Assembly: GCF_015773195.1 (NCBI RefSeq)
Contig: NZ_JADWYK010000017.1
Coordinates: 1 to 64,000, forward strand
From: Hymenobacter guriensis
Lineage (GTDB): Bacteria; Bacteroidota; Bacteroidia; Cytophagales; Hymenobacteraceae
Length of the DNA: 64,000 nt
Reading direction: 5' to 3'
The notes below the pieces were generated by a model. It was given only the letters and a program-made list of their open reading frames with translations. It did not search any database and was not told the DNA's origin. The stretch's first letter is position 1. The number at the start of each line of letters is the position of its first letter. Made by a program: the position numbers and the translations under genes. Shown here in pieces: positions 35,751 to 44,298 of this stretch.

Positions 35751-36431
35751 CTACACTGAAATTAGCTTGTAGCGCAGCGCGTACTGAATCAGACCCACGA
35801 TGGACTTGGACTTGGTTTTGGTGAAGATGTTCTTGCGGTGGGTTTCCACTGTCCGCTCGCTGATAAACAGCTTGTCGGCAATGTCGGCGTTGGAGTATTC
35901 GCCGGCAATGAGCTGGAGGATTTCCTGCTCGCGGGTGGTAAGCGGCACGGGCCGGTCGGCCTGCTCGCGGGTCACGGGCACATCGAGGTGGTCGAGGAGA
36001 GTGGCGCCCACTTCGGCGTTAAAGAAGGTGCGGCCGGCCGCCACGCGCCGGATGGCGGTGCTCAGCTCGGCGGCGTTGGTGTTCTTGAGCAGATAGCCCG
36101 AGCCCCCGGCGGCCAATACTTCCTGCACCGAGGCATGGTCGTGAAACATACTCAGGGCCAGCACGTGCACCTGGGGGTGTGCCTCGCGGATAGCGTGGGT
36201 AAGCTGCACGCCCGACATCTGGGGCATGTTCAGGTCTACCACGGCTACCTGCACTTCCGGGTGGTCGCGCAGGCGGCGCAGGGCCTCGGCCCCGGAGTTG
36301 GCAGTGGCCACTACGGGCAGGTCGGTTTCATCCTGCAGCAGCACCCGCACACCTTCCAGCACCAGCTGGTGGTCATCGACCAGCAGGACGGGAATACTCG
36401 GGGCAGCGACGAAAGCAGAAGCGGGATACAT
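35751..36431 (-). CDS. NarL/FixJ-family response regulator
   Basis: The ATG at 36431 gives 226 residues; a GTG two codons earlier is possible. The receiver domain carries phospho-acceptor Asp66 (VAVVDLNMPQMSG) and KNTNAAEL near its end. A LuxR-type helix-turn-helix is at the C-terminus (LTTREQEILQLIAGEYSNADIADKLFISERTVETHRKNI). It is convergent with two HisKA_3 kinases, the class that normally signals to NarL-type regulators. Pairing is inference from class and proximity. Confidence 0.93.
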   Translation of the reverse strand: MYPASAFVAAPSIPVLLVDDHQLVLEGVRVLLQDETDLPVVATANSGAEALRRLRDHPEVQVAVVDLNMPQMSGVQLTHAIREAHPQVHVLALSMFHDHASVQEVLAAGGSGYLLKNTNAAELSTAIRRVAAGRTFFNAEVGATLLDHLDVPVTREQADRPVPLTTREQEILQLIAGEYSNADIADKLFISERTVETHRKNIFTKTKSKSIVGLIQYALRYKLISV

Positions 36432-36480
36432 AAGCACTCAGAAATAGCAAAGGCCGAAAGTCTAGGGCACAGTACGTAAG

Positions 36481-36516
36481 AAACGCCGGTGGCGGCGAAA
36501 AGCTGCACCGGCGCTT
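36481..36516 (-). terminator. Probable terminator of the 590-residue secreted protein gene
   Basis: CGCCGGTG / CACCGGCG arms (36484-36491 and 36506-36513) lie 17 bases past the stop at 36533. On the minus strand they are followed by TTTCTT. Confidence 0.6.
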
Positions 36517-36532
36517 CTGATGAGCAATTCCG

Positions 36533-38305
36533 TTATTCCAGGGGCATCTGGGCAAACCACATGGTTTTGCCGGATTTATTCTCCCCAAAATATACGATTT
36601 GCTTGCGGCCGTCGCCAATATCGAGAGTCTGGTAATGGTTGTTGACGTAGTACTTGCCTTCCTTGGTCACCCCAAATGTTTTCTGTGGGCCAATGGTAGC
36701 CTTGGCCAGCTCAATGCGCGTGACGCTGGGGTACATAATGGTTTCTTTCTCAGTGATAGTGAAGAGCCCTTTCTGGGTTTCATCCACAGTGCGCCACCCA
36801 TCAATTTCGAATACGCGCCAGTAAATGCCCTGCCCGTTGGCGGTGGGCGTCAGAAACTGGGACGTAGGATTGGCGGAAGCAGCATCGTTGTTTTCGGCGC
36901 GGCGCAGGCCATACTGGCTGCGCAGCTGGCCTTGCCCGCTGAACTGGAACAGCAGCAGGTCGGCGTAGGAGCGGGTGGGCTGGGCCGGTCCAGCCGGTGA
37001 GCCCCCGGCCAGGGTGTTGAGCATCTTGTTGCCCGCCAGCCCGCCGCCGTGCACTTTAAAGTTCTGGCCGCTGATGAGGATGTCACCGTTGCCGGCCTCC
37101 AGGGCCTGCCTCACCATAAAGCGCTTGCCCGTGTAGTCGGGGGTGCGTTTCTGGCCGGCCGGCACCTGCTGTTTGTCTTCAAATTCCTTGAGCGGGGTTT
37201 TGGTAATCCAGGCTACGGCACCTTTCTGTATCTTGCCCAGCAGAAAGTTTTTGGCTTTGAAGGCTTCTTCCGGCGTCATGCCATCTTTGGCGTCGGGCAG
37301 GGCATCGGCGTAGTGCTTATCGGGCGAGTCGTTGGCCGGGCCGTAGGCCAGCACGCTGCCATCAGTCATCGGAATGAAGCCGCTTACCAGCCAGGCTCCC
37401 ACGGGCGTATCCACCCGGATTTTCTCCTTCACCTGCCCATCGGCGGAAGTGCGCAGGTACTGGTACTCGGTGGCGGGGTGCTTGTCTTTTTCCTTGCCGG
37501 CTCCTTTCGGGTACGTGAGCATAATAGCCACGTCGCGGGCGGGCTGCTGGCTGTCGTCGGCTTCCTCATCCTGGTCGAGGCCAATGGCGTCCATTTGCAC
37601 AAAGGTCTGGGCCGTGAGTCCGTCCGGCTCCAGGTAGGTGTCGCGCACCAGCTCCAGCTGGCTGTTGAAGTACAGCAGGTGGTAGCCGGGCTTGGTCTGA
37701 CTCATCTTGCTGAGCTTCATATTTTCCGCCGCCAGCACCAGCACGCCGCCATTCACGTCGTCATCCACGTGGGCAATGTGGCGGTAGCCGGCTCCGCTTT
37801 CAGTTTTGGGCTTCTCGGTGCCCAGCAGCTTTATCTTTTTGCGGTAGCCGCCACCCAGCCAGCTCCACTTGTAGTCGATGCGCTTGCGCTGGAGCAGCAG
37901 CGTACCGGCCGGGTTTTTCAGGGCATTCACCATTCCCAGCATCGGAATGGCGCCCATGCCCGCGCTGGGGTCACTCAGGGCTAGCGTCACGCCTTCCTTG
38001 CTGTAGTTTTCGCCCCGGTAGCCCTTCACTTTCTCCACCGGGATGGTGTTTTCGTCCACGCCCAGCAGGTTGTACTTCGTGTCGAAATGGTAGGTCTGCG
38101 TTTTCACCTGCTTGTCGGTGCTCTTGGTGCAGAACTCCAGGTCGATGCGGTTGGCGGCCTCGTTCACGCGCACGTCGGAGAGGTAGCCGCGCCGGGCCTT
38201 GCCCGATACATCGTGGGTTTTTTCGATGTCGAGGCGCTGGGACAGGGCAGGGGCACTTAGCCCGGCCAGGAGGGCCGTAGCAAACAATAAACGGTAAGTA
38301 GGCAT
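36533..38305 (-). CDS. Secreted protein of unknown function, 590 residues
   Basis: Signal peptide at 1-22 (MPTYRLLFATALLAGLSAPALSQ). The body is hydrophilic and beta-rich without transmembrane segments. It has repeated patterns such as ILISGQNFKVHG, YADLLLFQFSGQGQL and FGENKSGKTMWFAQMPLE that recall propeller blades, although I cannot assign the family. No T9SS domain, lipobox or catalytic motif is evident. It is transcribed toward the response regulator but separated from it by a hairpin, so it is probably monocistronic. Expected location: periplasm. Confidence 0.75.
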   Translation of the reverse strand: MPTYRLLFATALLAGLSAPALSQRLDIEKTHDVSGKARRGYLSDVRVNEAANRIDLEFCTKSTDKQVKTQTYHFDTKYNLLGVDENTIPVEKVKGYRGENYSKEGVTLALSDPSAGMGAIPMLGMVNALKNPAGTLLLQRKRIDYKWSWLGGGYRKKIKLLGTEKPKTESGAGYRHIAHVDDDVNGGVLVLAAENMKLSKMSQTKPGYHLLYFNSQLELVRDTYLEPDGLTAQTFVQMDAIGLDQDEEADDSQQPARDVAIMLTYPKGAGKEKDKHPATEYQYLRTSADGQVKEKIRVDTPVGAWLVSGFIPMTDGSVLAYGPANDSPDKHYADALPDAKDGMTPEEAFKAKNFLLGKIQKGAVAWITKTPLKEFEDKQQVPAGQKRTPDYTGKRFMVRQALEAGNGDILISGQNFKVHGGGLAGNKMLNTLAGGSPAGPAQPTRSYADLLLFQFSGQGQLRSQYGLRRAENNDAASANPTSQFLTPTANGQGIYWRVFEIDGWRTVDETQKGLFTITEKETIMYPSVTRIELAKATIGPQKTFGVTKEGKYYVNNHYQTLDIGDGRKQIVYFGENKSGKTMWFAQMPLE

Positions 38306-38477
38306 GGGGCAGAAGATGAGGCCGGATCAGCAGGATTGCTTTCTACAAAGAAACCCTGGCTGGGGCCCGCCGTCAATCCGCGCCAGAAGGCATATTGTCT
38401 GCCCGCTACCCCGCACTCGGTCCTCCGTGCTGGTACGGAGCCGCTCACCCGCATTAGCCGGTCAATGCCATGTTTGC

Positions 38478-39293
38478 CTACTCTCCGGCCGGCAATACCA
38501 ACATCGGAACAGTGCCGCGCAGAATGGATGCTGCCGTTACGCTGCTATGAAACAGGCGGCCCAGCACGCTGTGCCGGCGGGCCAGCAGCACCAGCAGATC
38601 CGCCTGGGTTTCGACGGCGGCCTGGGCAATGCCTTCCGGCACGCTCAGGTGGCGCATCCCGTAAGGCCGGATCTGCTCAAACCCCTGGAGCAGGCCGGTT
38701 TGCTGCACCGCTACGTGGGCTGAAGCGCAGGAGTCACTTTCCTCGGGCTCCACTACGTGGGTAAGGGTAAGTCTGGCCTGCGGGGCCAGCTGCCGGGGCA
38801 GCGCCGCTATGGTTGGCTCTACGTGTAAGGGAAGATTGTCGGCCGCCAGCAGCAGGTGAGTGGGCGGCACGGTGGCATTGCCATGCAGGGGAACAATCAG
38901 CAAAGGCACCTGGCACTCACGCAGCAGCTCCAGCGAGGTGGTGTGCACCAGCGCGTCAGGTGTTTGCTCCGTATCAGGCTTGCCTACCACTACCAGCAGG
39001 GGCCGGTGCTGCGCTACGGCCTGGCAGGTAGCGGGCACCACCTGGTCGGCAGCGGCTTCTACCCGCACCGGCACGCGCAGGCGGCCGGCGCGCTCCGCCA
39101 GGGCGGCGGCAATTTCTCCCTCGCTAAAGTGCGAAATCCGGCCGGTAAACGCTTCGGGGTCAAGCCAGGAAGAGCGCCGCACGTGCAGCAGTACCAGCGA
39201 AGAATCCAGGTGAGCAGCCAAGGCCTCAGCGTAAGTCAACGCTTTATCGGCGGCGGGTGAGAAATCGGTCAGAACCAGCAGGGGAGAGGCCAT
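38478..39293 (-). CDS. Tandem universal stress protein (UspA family)
   Basis: The ATG at 39293 (MASPLLVLTDFSPAADKAL) gives 271 residues; an ATG at 39317 would add eight residues that break the usual start. Two UspA folds are fused. The first spans 1-140 (TDFS, LVLLHVRRS, RPLLVVVGKPD, VPLLIVPL) and the second about 148-270 (HLLLAADNLP, LTLTHVVEPEE, ADLLVLLARRHSVLGRLFHSSVT, VPMLVLPAGE). The second domain retains part of the ATP-loop pattern. These cytoplasmic proteins help survival under stress or nutrient limitation. The genes upstream (39465-40263) encode hydrophilic stress-like proteins on the same strand. Confidence 0.9.
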   Translation of the reverse strand: MASPLLVLTDFSPAADKALTYAEALAAHLDSSLVLLHVRRSSWLDPEAFTGRISHFSEGEIAAALAERAGRLRVPVRVEAAADQVVPATCQAVAQHRPLLVVVGKPDTEQTPDALVHTTSLELLRECQVPLLIVPLHGNATVPPTHLLLAADNLPLHVEPTIAALPRQLAPQARLTLTHVVEPEESDSCASAHVAVQQTGLLQGFEQIRPYGMRHLSVPEGIAQAAVETQADLLVLLARRHSVLGRLFHSSVTAASILRGTVPMLVLPAGE

Positions 39294-39407
39294 AAGCAAA
39301 GGAGCGGTGGAGAACACAACGGAAACGGCGGATGACGAGCCTCAGCTCAATACGGGCAGAAGGTAAGCGGTAAGCCGGTAGCATGCAACCTAGACGGGCC
39401 GCACACG

Positions 39408-39441
39408 ACAACGCCGCCCGGCATGTACCAGGCGGCGTTGT
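39408..39441 (-). terminator. Hairpin after the 94-residue hydrophilic protein gene
   Basis: ACAACGCCGCC / GGCGGCGTTGT arms (39408-39418 and 39431-39441) lie 23 bases beyond the stop at 39465. The T-run is weak on the minus strand. Confidence 0.6.
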
Positions 39442-39464
39442 TTCAGGTGGCTGCAGGCAGCAGA

Positions 39465-39749
39465 CTAGCGGTTGTTGTCGTCGATAGGGTTGTTGAAGTC
39501 CGGCTGCAGCAGTTCGTCGGTCTGGCTGCCGGTGTCGGGGTCGGGACCGGTGGTGGAACTGCCCGTTGGGATGCCGGTGGTTTCGTTTTCCAGCCGGGCT
39601 GAGGTGTCCAGCGTGCCTTCTTCGTCGCGCTGGTAGCCGTACAGCTCCTCCCGGTGCTTGCGCTGCTCGTCGGTGAGGTGGGCGCCGGCCTTCGGGTCGA
39701 GGGCGCCGGCGGGGTCCTGGGAAGTGTTATCCTGGGGTTTAGTAGCCAT
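39465..39749 (-). CDS. Small hydrophilic protein, function unknown
   Basis: Ninety-four residues, highly polar and acidic (DPDTGSQTDELLQPDFNNPIDDNN), without hydrophobic segments. The composition (Gly, Thr, Asp, Glu, Lys rich; no Cys or Trp) is that of an intrinsically disordered, stress-type protein. The gene at 39787 upstream encodes a protein of the same character, 37 bases apart on the same strand. They are likely one operon, and a hairpin ends it. No family assignment is possible by eye. Confidence 0.7.
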   Translation of the reverse strand: MATKPQDNTSQDPAGALDPKAGAHLTDEQRKHREELYGYQRDEEGTLDTSARLENETTGIPTGSSTTGPDPDTGSQTDELLQPDFNNPIDDNNR

Positions 39750-39786
39750 AGTGCTGGGGTAAGAAGATCAGAGAGAAATGACCGGC

Positions 39787-40263
39787 TTACTTGCCGGGAA
39801 TGCCCTTGCCTTTGTCAGAGCGCAGGGCGCTGAACTCGTCGGGGTTGTCGTTGCTGCCGTCGTTGGGGTTGTCGAGGCGGTCCTCGGTTTTTTCGGCCGG
39901 GCCGGTGCTTTCGTTGGCGGGCTCAGCGGTTTCCCAGTTGCGGGTACCGCTGCCGTAGCGGGGGTCGTCTTTGGCCCAGCCTTCGCGCTGCTCGGTGTAG
40001 TCAGATTCGGAAACGGCGCGTACTTCGCCGGGGGCCTGGTTCTGGGGTACGCTGCCGCGCTGCTCGGGTGCCGCCGTGGAAGGAGCCGCTACGCCACCGG
40101 GGTTGGCGCCGGCCGCGTGCTGCACCGGGGTGGTAGTGGGTGCCGCCGCGGCGTGGCCAAACTCGCCGTACTGCGGTGTGTGGTTGCCGGCGGCTGCCTG
40201 CTGGGAAGCATTTGCGTCGTCGGAGCTAGGTGTGGTGGGCTGGTTTTCGAGGGAGTCTTGCAT
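39787..40263 (-). CDS. Disordered hydrophilic protein, function unknown
   Basis: Protein of 158 residues, rich in Ala, Pro, Asn, Gln, Glu and Asp, and devoid of hydrophobic clusters (HAAAAPTTTPVQHAAG; EKTEDRLDNPNDGSNDNPDE). A central segment (VSESDYTEQREGWAKDDPRYGSGTRNWE) is the only part with a defined look and may be the functional piece. It is probably cytoplasmic and intrinsically disordered, and precedes the gene at 39465 in an apparent operon. A role in desiccation or osmotic stress is only a guess from composition. Confidence 0.7.
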   Translation of the reverse strand: MQDSLENQPTTPSSDDANASQQAAAGNHTPQYGEFGHAAAAPTTTPVQHAAGANPGGVAAPSTAAPEQRGSVPQNQAPGEVRAVSESDYTEQREGWAKDDPRYGSGTRNWETAEPANESTGPAEKTEDRLDNPNDGSNDNPDEFSALRSDKGKGIPGK

Positions 40264-40430
40264 GGGAGAGAAACGTAGGGAAGTACAGAACTATACAGAA
40301 GGTACGCGGCCGGGCCTCCTCCCGTTGTGCTTAGGTCGGGCGGGGCAGCCCCGCGGCCACTGCCTGCGTATACGGGCAGCACCCGACCGGCGGATATTTT
40401 TGCCGGCGCATTTCTCCCAGCTTCCTTTTT

Positions 40431-40715
40431 ATGTCTCAGGCCACCATTCAACATCATCCCCAGGATCAGGAATTCACCGCCGAGCTAAACGGCGCCACGG
40501 CCGAGCTGGCCTACAGCCGCCCCGACGACCAGACCATTGACTTTGCGCACACCTTCGTCGATGAAGCCCTGCGCGGGCAGGGCGTGGGCGAGCAGCTGGC
40601 CCGGCACGCCCTGGCCTTTGCCCGCGACGAAAAGCTGCGGGTGCTCACTTCCTGCCGCTTTATGCAGGTGTTCGTCAAAAAGCACCACGCGGAGTACGCT
40701 GACTTGCTGGCCTAG
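40431..40715 (+). CDS. Small GNAT-like acetyltransferase (GCN5-related, ~94 aa class)
   Basis: Ninety-four residues, the length of the minimal GNAT class found in bacteria and eukaryotes. FTAELNGATAELAYSRPDD forms the first strands, then TFVDEALRGQGVGEQLARHAL carries the acetyl-CoA pyrophosphate loop (RGQGVG). The final CRFMQVFVKKHHAEYADLL is the usual C-terminal helix. It is a cytoplasmic acetyl-transfer enzyme with unknown substrate. It is convergent with the endonuclease gene, and a bidirectional terminator lies between them. Confidence 0.88.
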   Translation: MSQATIQHHPQDQEFTAELNGATAELAYSRPDDQTIDFAHTFVDEALRGQGVGEQLARHALAFARDEKLRVLTSCRFMQVFVKKHHAEYADLLA

Positions 40716-40732
40716 CAGCCCAGGTTGGACAC

Positions 40733-40793
40733 AAAAAAGCCGGCCCGACCTTCTCTTCCTGCTGAAACAGGAACGAGAAAGTCGGGCCGGCTT
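40733..40793. terminator. Bidirectional terminator between GNAT and endonuclease genes
   Basis: GCCGGCCCGAC / GTCGGGCCGGC arms (40739-40749 and 40781-40791), with further pairing inside the loop. Six A residues precede it, which give U-tract termination for the minus-strand gene; the plus-strand side is weaker. Confidence 0.8.
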
Positions 40794-40818
40794 GCGTTGC
40801 CGAATTTTCGGCTGCCGG

Positions 40819-43140
40819 TTAGTGGCGCACCACTACGCGGCCCGTGTACTGCACGCTGCCGGCCTGTACCCGCACGGAGTACAGCCCCGCGGGCAGATCG
40901 GACGTGCGGAGGCTGGTAGCGGCTCCATTGCTGGCGGCAGGCTGGCGGCGCACCAGCTGGCCCACCGCGTTGAACAGGCTGATTTCTCCAGCCTGCGCCG
41001 AACGGGGCACACGAACCAGCACGGCCTCAGCCGCCGGGTTGGGGTATAGCTCCAGCCCGTTGCGAACGGTAGTGGGGCGGGTGCCGGTGGTAGTGCAGGC
41101 GGTGCTGGTATAGCTGCCCACGCCGCTGAAGCTGTTCGTGCCAACGGCCTGCCAGGTGGCGGCAGCCGCCTCATTCCAGCGGGTCGAGCCTACGCTCACC
41201 GTGGGCAGGCGCACCAGCGTGTTGTTGAGCGTAGAGCCGCCCGCAACCGTCCAGCCCACCGTTTCGCCGGGGTCCTGGCCGGGCTGGCCAATTACGTCCA
41301 GCGTATCGGTACCCGAGAATAGTACCAGGGCATCGTTGCCGTTGAAAAACGCTACCTGGGCCGTGGTGTTATCGGCCTGGGCCAGCACGGCAGCATCAGA
41401 GCCGCCATTGGCAATTACGTACACATCGTGCGCGGCCAGCGTGCCCTTCAGGTCAAAGGAGTACTGCGGCGTTTTGCCGCCGTTGGAAAACAGCTCCACA
41501 CGGTGGCCGGCCAGATCAACGGCGTTGGCCGAAGGGTTATAGATTTCCAGCACCTTGGTGTTGCCGCCCGACGACTCGATGTACTGCGAGAAATACAGGG
41601 AGGCGCAGGGCGTGCCGCCCGGCGTCTGGTCATCGTTCACGATGGTGAGCGTGTGTGTAGGGGTAGCGCCAATGACGGCGTTGCCACCCGTGGGCGTACC
41701 CAGGCGCAGCACCAGCGTTTCGCCGGCTTCGGGCAGCAGGTCGCCCTTCACAATCACGCCCAGGGTCTGGCGCTGGGGCACAGGGGCGTTGGTGAAGGTC
41801 AGCGTCGATTTTTCCAGGGTGTAGTCGTCGGTGCCGGCGGTGGTGCCGGCCACGTCTATCGTCACGGGAACCTGAATTTCGGAGCTGGGCGCCGCGCCGC
41901 TGAGAATCACCTCAATGGTGTACACGGTGGTGCCGTCGTTGCCTTCCGTGATGGTGCCGCTGCCGGTCTGGAAGCTGATGGTCGGGATGTCACCGTCGTC
42001 GTTGGTGATGGTAAGCGTGTGCGTGAGGCTGGTGCCCGACGACAGCCCGGCCGACAGGCTGCGCAGCTGCAGCTGCACGGTTTCGTCGGCTTCGGCCGTA
42101 GCGTCACCCTGCACCGTAATGGTCACGGGAACCGACGTAACGGTGGGAGAGAAGGTGAGCGTCTGGGTCGAGAACGTGAAGTCGGTTCCGGCCGTGGCGG
42201 TGGAGCTGGCAGCCAGGGCTACTTCCACCGTTTGGGTGGCGGTTGGGGCCGGGCTCACCGTTACGTTCACGGTGTATGTTTTCGTGCCGCTGTTGCCTTC
42301 TGTAGTAGTGCCCGTAGCTGAGGCAAACGACACTTTCGGGTTTTCAGTCTGCGCAAAGCCCCAGGCCCGGGCAACCAGCTCGGGGTAGGCAATGTAGGGG
42401 TTGAAGTTGCCCTGGGCCTTGGCGGCGCGGCGGTTGCGCTCCAGCTCGTGCTTGTCCACTGGGTCCTGCAAGTGCCATTTGTAGAGCGTTTCCAGGCTGG
42501 CTGCGGCCGTAATCACGCCTTTGCCGGGGTCGAAGCTCTGGCCGGCGTGCATGGTGTAGAAGTAGAATACAGCGCGGGCCAGGTTGCCTTTGTGGTCTTC
42601 ACGGGGCTCAAACTGGGAGCCGGTGTCTTCGCTGTACTCGTCGATGTTGCTGGTAGGGATAGAGCTCTGGCTTTGCAGGCCCCGGATCCACTTCTGCGTG
42701 ACGTTGTCCGGAATGTCGGCAAACGGGTCGGAGCCCCGGTCGCTGTTCCACTTGTCGTATGCCGGGAACAGGTGATGCACGTCGGAGCGCATCCGTACCG
42801 CCTCGTTGAACCACGACTGCGGCACAGTATGCTCGCAGTTGATGGGAGCAGCCCCTGAGGTGCTCGTGCCGCTGGAGTCGAGCTTAAATGGCTGCTGGAA
42901 GCCGGAGTACACGCACGTCAGCTTGTTGTCGAAGTTGTCGATGTAGTTGTACATGCGGCCCCGGGCTTGGTCGTAGCCCAGTACCTGGCGCTTGCCGTCG
43001 TACCAGTTTTCGCGCAGCCAGGTGCGCAGCTCCTCTCCCCGCAAGGTAGCCGACGGAGCGGGTGGAAGCTTGGTTTGGGCCTGGGCTACGCCGGACAGCA
43101 GCAGTAAACCGGTCAGCCACGAAGCGAAAAAGTGTTTCAT
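40819..43140 (-). CDS. T9SS-secreted endonuclease I with Calx-beta and lamin-tail domains
   Basis: The ATG at 43140 (MKHFFASWLTGLLLLSG) starts a clear signal peptide and gives 773 residues. The N-terminal half is an EndA/NucM-type endonuclease I: CEHTVPQSWF, SDVHHLFP and NSDRGSDPFADI carry the usual catalytic and metal-binding residues. Two Calx-beta domains follow (about 260-500, each ending LTHTLTITNDDGD-like), then a lamin-tail fold (LYFSQYIESSGGNTKVLEIYN), then a type A T9SS domain (LYPNPAAEAVLV). The enzyme probably degrades extracellular DNA for nutrition or biofilm turnover. Confidence 0.92.
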   Translation of the reverse strand: MKHFFASWLTGLLLLSGVAQAQTKLPPAPSATLRGEELRTWLRENWYDGKRQVLGYDQARGRMYNYIDNFDNKLTCVYSGFQQPFKLDSSGTSTSGAAPINCEHTVPQSWFNEAVRMRSDVHHLFPAYDKWNSDRGSDPFADIPDNVTQKWIRGLQSQSSIPTSNIDEYSEDTGSQFEPREDHKGNLARAVFYFYTMHAGQSFDPGKGVITAAASLETLYKWHLQDPVDKHELERNRRAAKAQGNFNPYIAYPELVARAWGFAQTENPKVSFASATGTTTEGNSGTKTYTVNVTVSPAPTATQTVEVALAASSTATAGTDFTFSTQTLTFSPTVTSVPVTITVQGDATAEADETVQLQLRSLSAGLSSGTSLTHTLTITNDDGDIPTISFQTGSGTITEGNDGTTVYTIEVILSGAAPSSEIQVPVTIDVAGTTAGTDDYTLEKSTLTFTNAPVPQRQTLGVIVKGDLLPEAGETLVLRLGTPTGGNAVIGATPTHTLTIVNDDQTPGGTPCASLYFSQYIESSGGNTKVLEIYNPSANAVDLAGHRVELFSNGGKTPQYSFDLKGTLAAHDVYVIANGGSDAAVLAQADNTTAQVAFFNGNDALVLFSGTDTLDVIGQPGQDPGETVGWTVAGGSTLNNTLVRLPTVSVGSTRWNEAAAATWQAVGTNSFSGVGSYTSTACTTTGTRPTTVRNGLELYPNPAAEAVLVRVPRSAQAGEISLFNAVGQLVRRQPAASNGAATSLRTSDLPAGLYSVRVQAGSVQYTGRVVVRH

Positions 43141-43223
43141 GCGCAATGGTGAGATGAAAAAAACAAAAGGCAGATTCTGCAAATATGGGGAAAGACAGCG
43201 GGGAAACCGGCAGGCTGCTTCAC

Positions 43224-43264
43224 AAAAAAAAGCCTGGCGAAATACATTCGCCAGGCTTTTTTTT
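43224..43264 (-). terminator. Strong intrinsic terminator after the fasciclin gene
   Basis: AAGCCTGGCGAA / TTCGCCAGGCTT (43230-43241 and 43247-43258) is flanked by seven A residues and eight T residues. It lies 20 bases past the stop at 43284 and also isolates the endonuclease gene from read-through. Confidence 0.9.
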
Positions 43265-43283
43265 GAGTTGACCTTTTAAGTGC

Positions 43284-44021
43284 TTAGCGCGTGGGCATCA
43301 GCACCGTGTCTATCACGTGCGTCACGCCGTTGCTGGATACCACGTTCGGAATGGTTACGTTGGCCTTGCCGCCTTTTGCGTCGTGCAGCATCACGGTGCT
43401 GCCGGTGCGGTGCACGGTCAGCACTTCGCCTTCCACGGTGGTCAGCTGCTGGCCGTCTTTCAGGTCGGCGGCCAGGTAGCGGCCGGGCACTACGTGGTAG
43501 GTAAGAATGGTGCTCAGCTTGGCTTTGTTTTCGGGCATCACCAGCGTGTTTACCGTGCCGGCGGGCAGCTTATCGAACGCCGCGTTGGTGGGGGCGAAAA
43601 CGGTGAACGGCCCGGCACCTTGCAGCGTGCTTACCAGGTCGGCGGCTTTTACGGCCGCTACCAGCGTGGTGTGCTCCGAAGAGCCCATGGCGTTTACTAC
43701 AATGTCCTTGTCAGGCGTCATCATGGCGCCGCCTACCATCACCCCGGCCGAGTTGCCCATGCTGGCGTTGCTCATGCCGTTGCCCATATCGGTGCCGCCT
43801 TTCATCGGCTTCGTGGTGGACTTCATTTTGTCGCCCTGGCCCGATTTGCCTTTCATCTTGCTTTTACCATCCCTGGCTTCCTTGGTCTTCATTACCATGT
43901 CGCCATCCTTGGTTTTGGTTTTTTCGTCGTCCGATTTCGTGGAAGTCTGGGCAAAAGCGGGAGCGGTAAAGGCGGTGAAAGCCAAACCCAGGGCCAGCGT
44001 GGAAAAGAGGTTCTTTTTCAT
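43284..44021 (-). CDS. Fasciclin-domain secreted protein with Met/Lys-rich linker
   Basis: The ATG at 44021 (MKKNLFSTLALGLAFTAFTAPAFAQ) starts a signal peptide; 245 residues in total. After it comes an unusual linker (about 26-100) rich in Lys, Met, Gly and Asp (KSKMKGKSGQGDKMKSTTKP, then MGNGMSNASMG). A single fasciclin (FAS1) domain fills the C-terminus: HTTLVAAVKAADLVSTLQG, GPFTVFAPTNAAFDKLP, TILTYHVVPGRY, GVTHVIDTVLMP. FAS1 domains mediate adhesion or small-molecule binding outside the cytoplasm. The Met-rich linker could bind copper or similar ions, which is inference. Confidence 0.88.
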   Translation of the reverse strand: MKKNLFSTLALGLAFTAFTAPAFAQTSTKSDDEKTKTKDGDMVMKTKEARDGKSKMKGKSGQGDKMKSTTKPMKGGTDMGNGMSNASMGNSAGVMVGGAMMTPDKDIVVNAMGSSEHTTLVAAVKAADLVSTLQGAGPFTVFAPTNAAFDKLPAGTVNTLVMPENKAKLSTILTYHVVPGRYLAADLKDGQQLTTVEGEVLTVHRTGSTVMLHDAKGGKANVTIPNVVSSNGVTHVIDTVLMPTR

Positions 44022-44112
44022 GTTTACTGAGAGAAACAGTGAGGGGTGAGAGAAAGTGTGTGGCCTACATACGACAGCCAACCCATTCTGGCTTGCCCGG
44101 GCATACGGCGCA

Positions 44113-44138
44113 GCCTGCTGCCGGCCGCGGCAGCAGGC
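44113..44138. other. Perfect GC-rich stem in the gap upstream of the fasciclin gene
   Basis: GCCTGCTGCCG / CGGCAGCAGGC arms (44113-44123 and 44128-44138) with a 4-base loop. The gap 44022-44350 holds this stem and the terminator at 44299, and no supportable gene. Confidence 0.6.
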
Positions 44139-44298
44139 ACCGTAGTCTGGTCAAAGGCCAGAAAGCCAGTTCATCGTGCCCGCCGGCAAAGACGGGGGAC
44201 TACCGGTTTTCGTTTAGCGGACAGATAAGGGCAGGGCTCTGTAAACCGGGTAGGCGGTCGGCGCTACCGAAGTGCCATGCCGGAAGCTGCGCAGGCAT

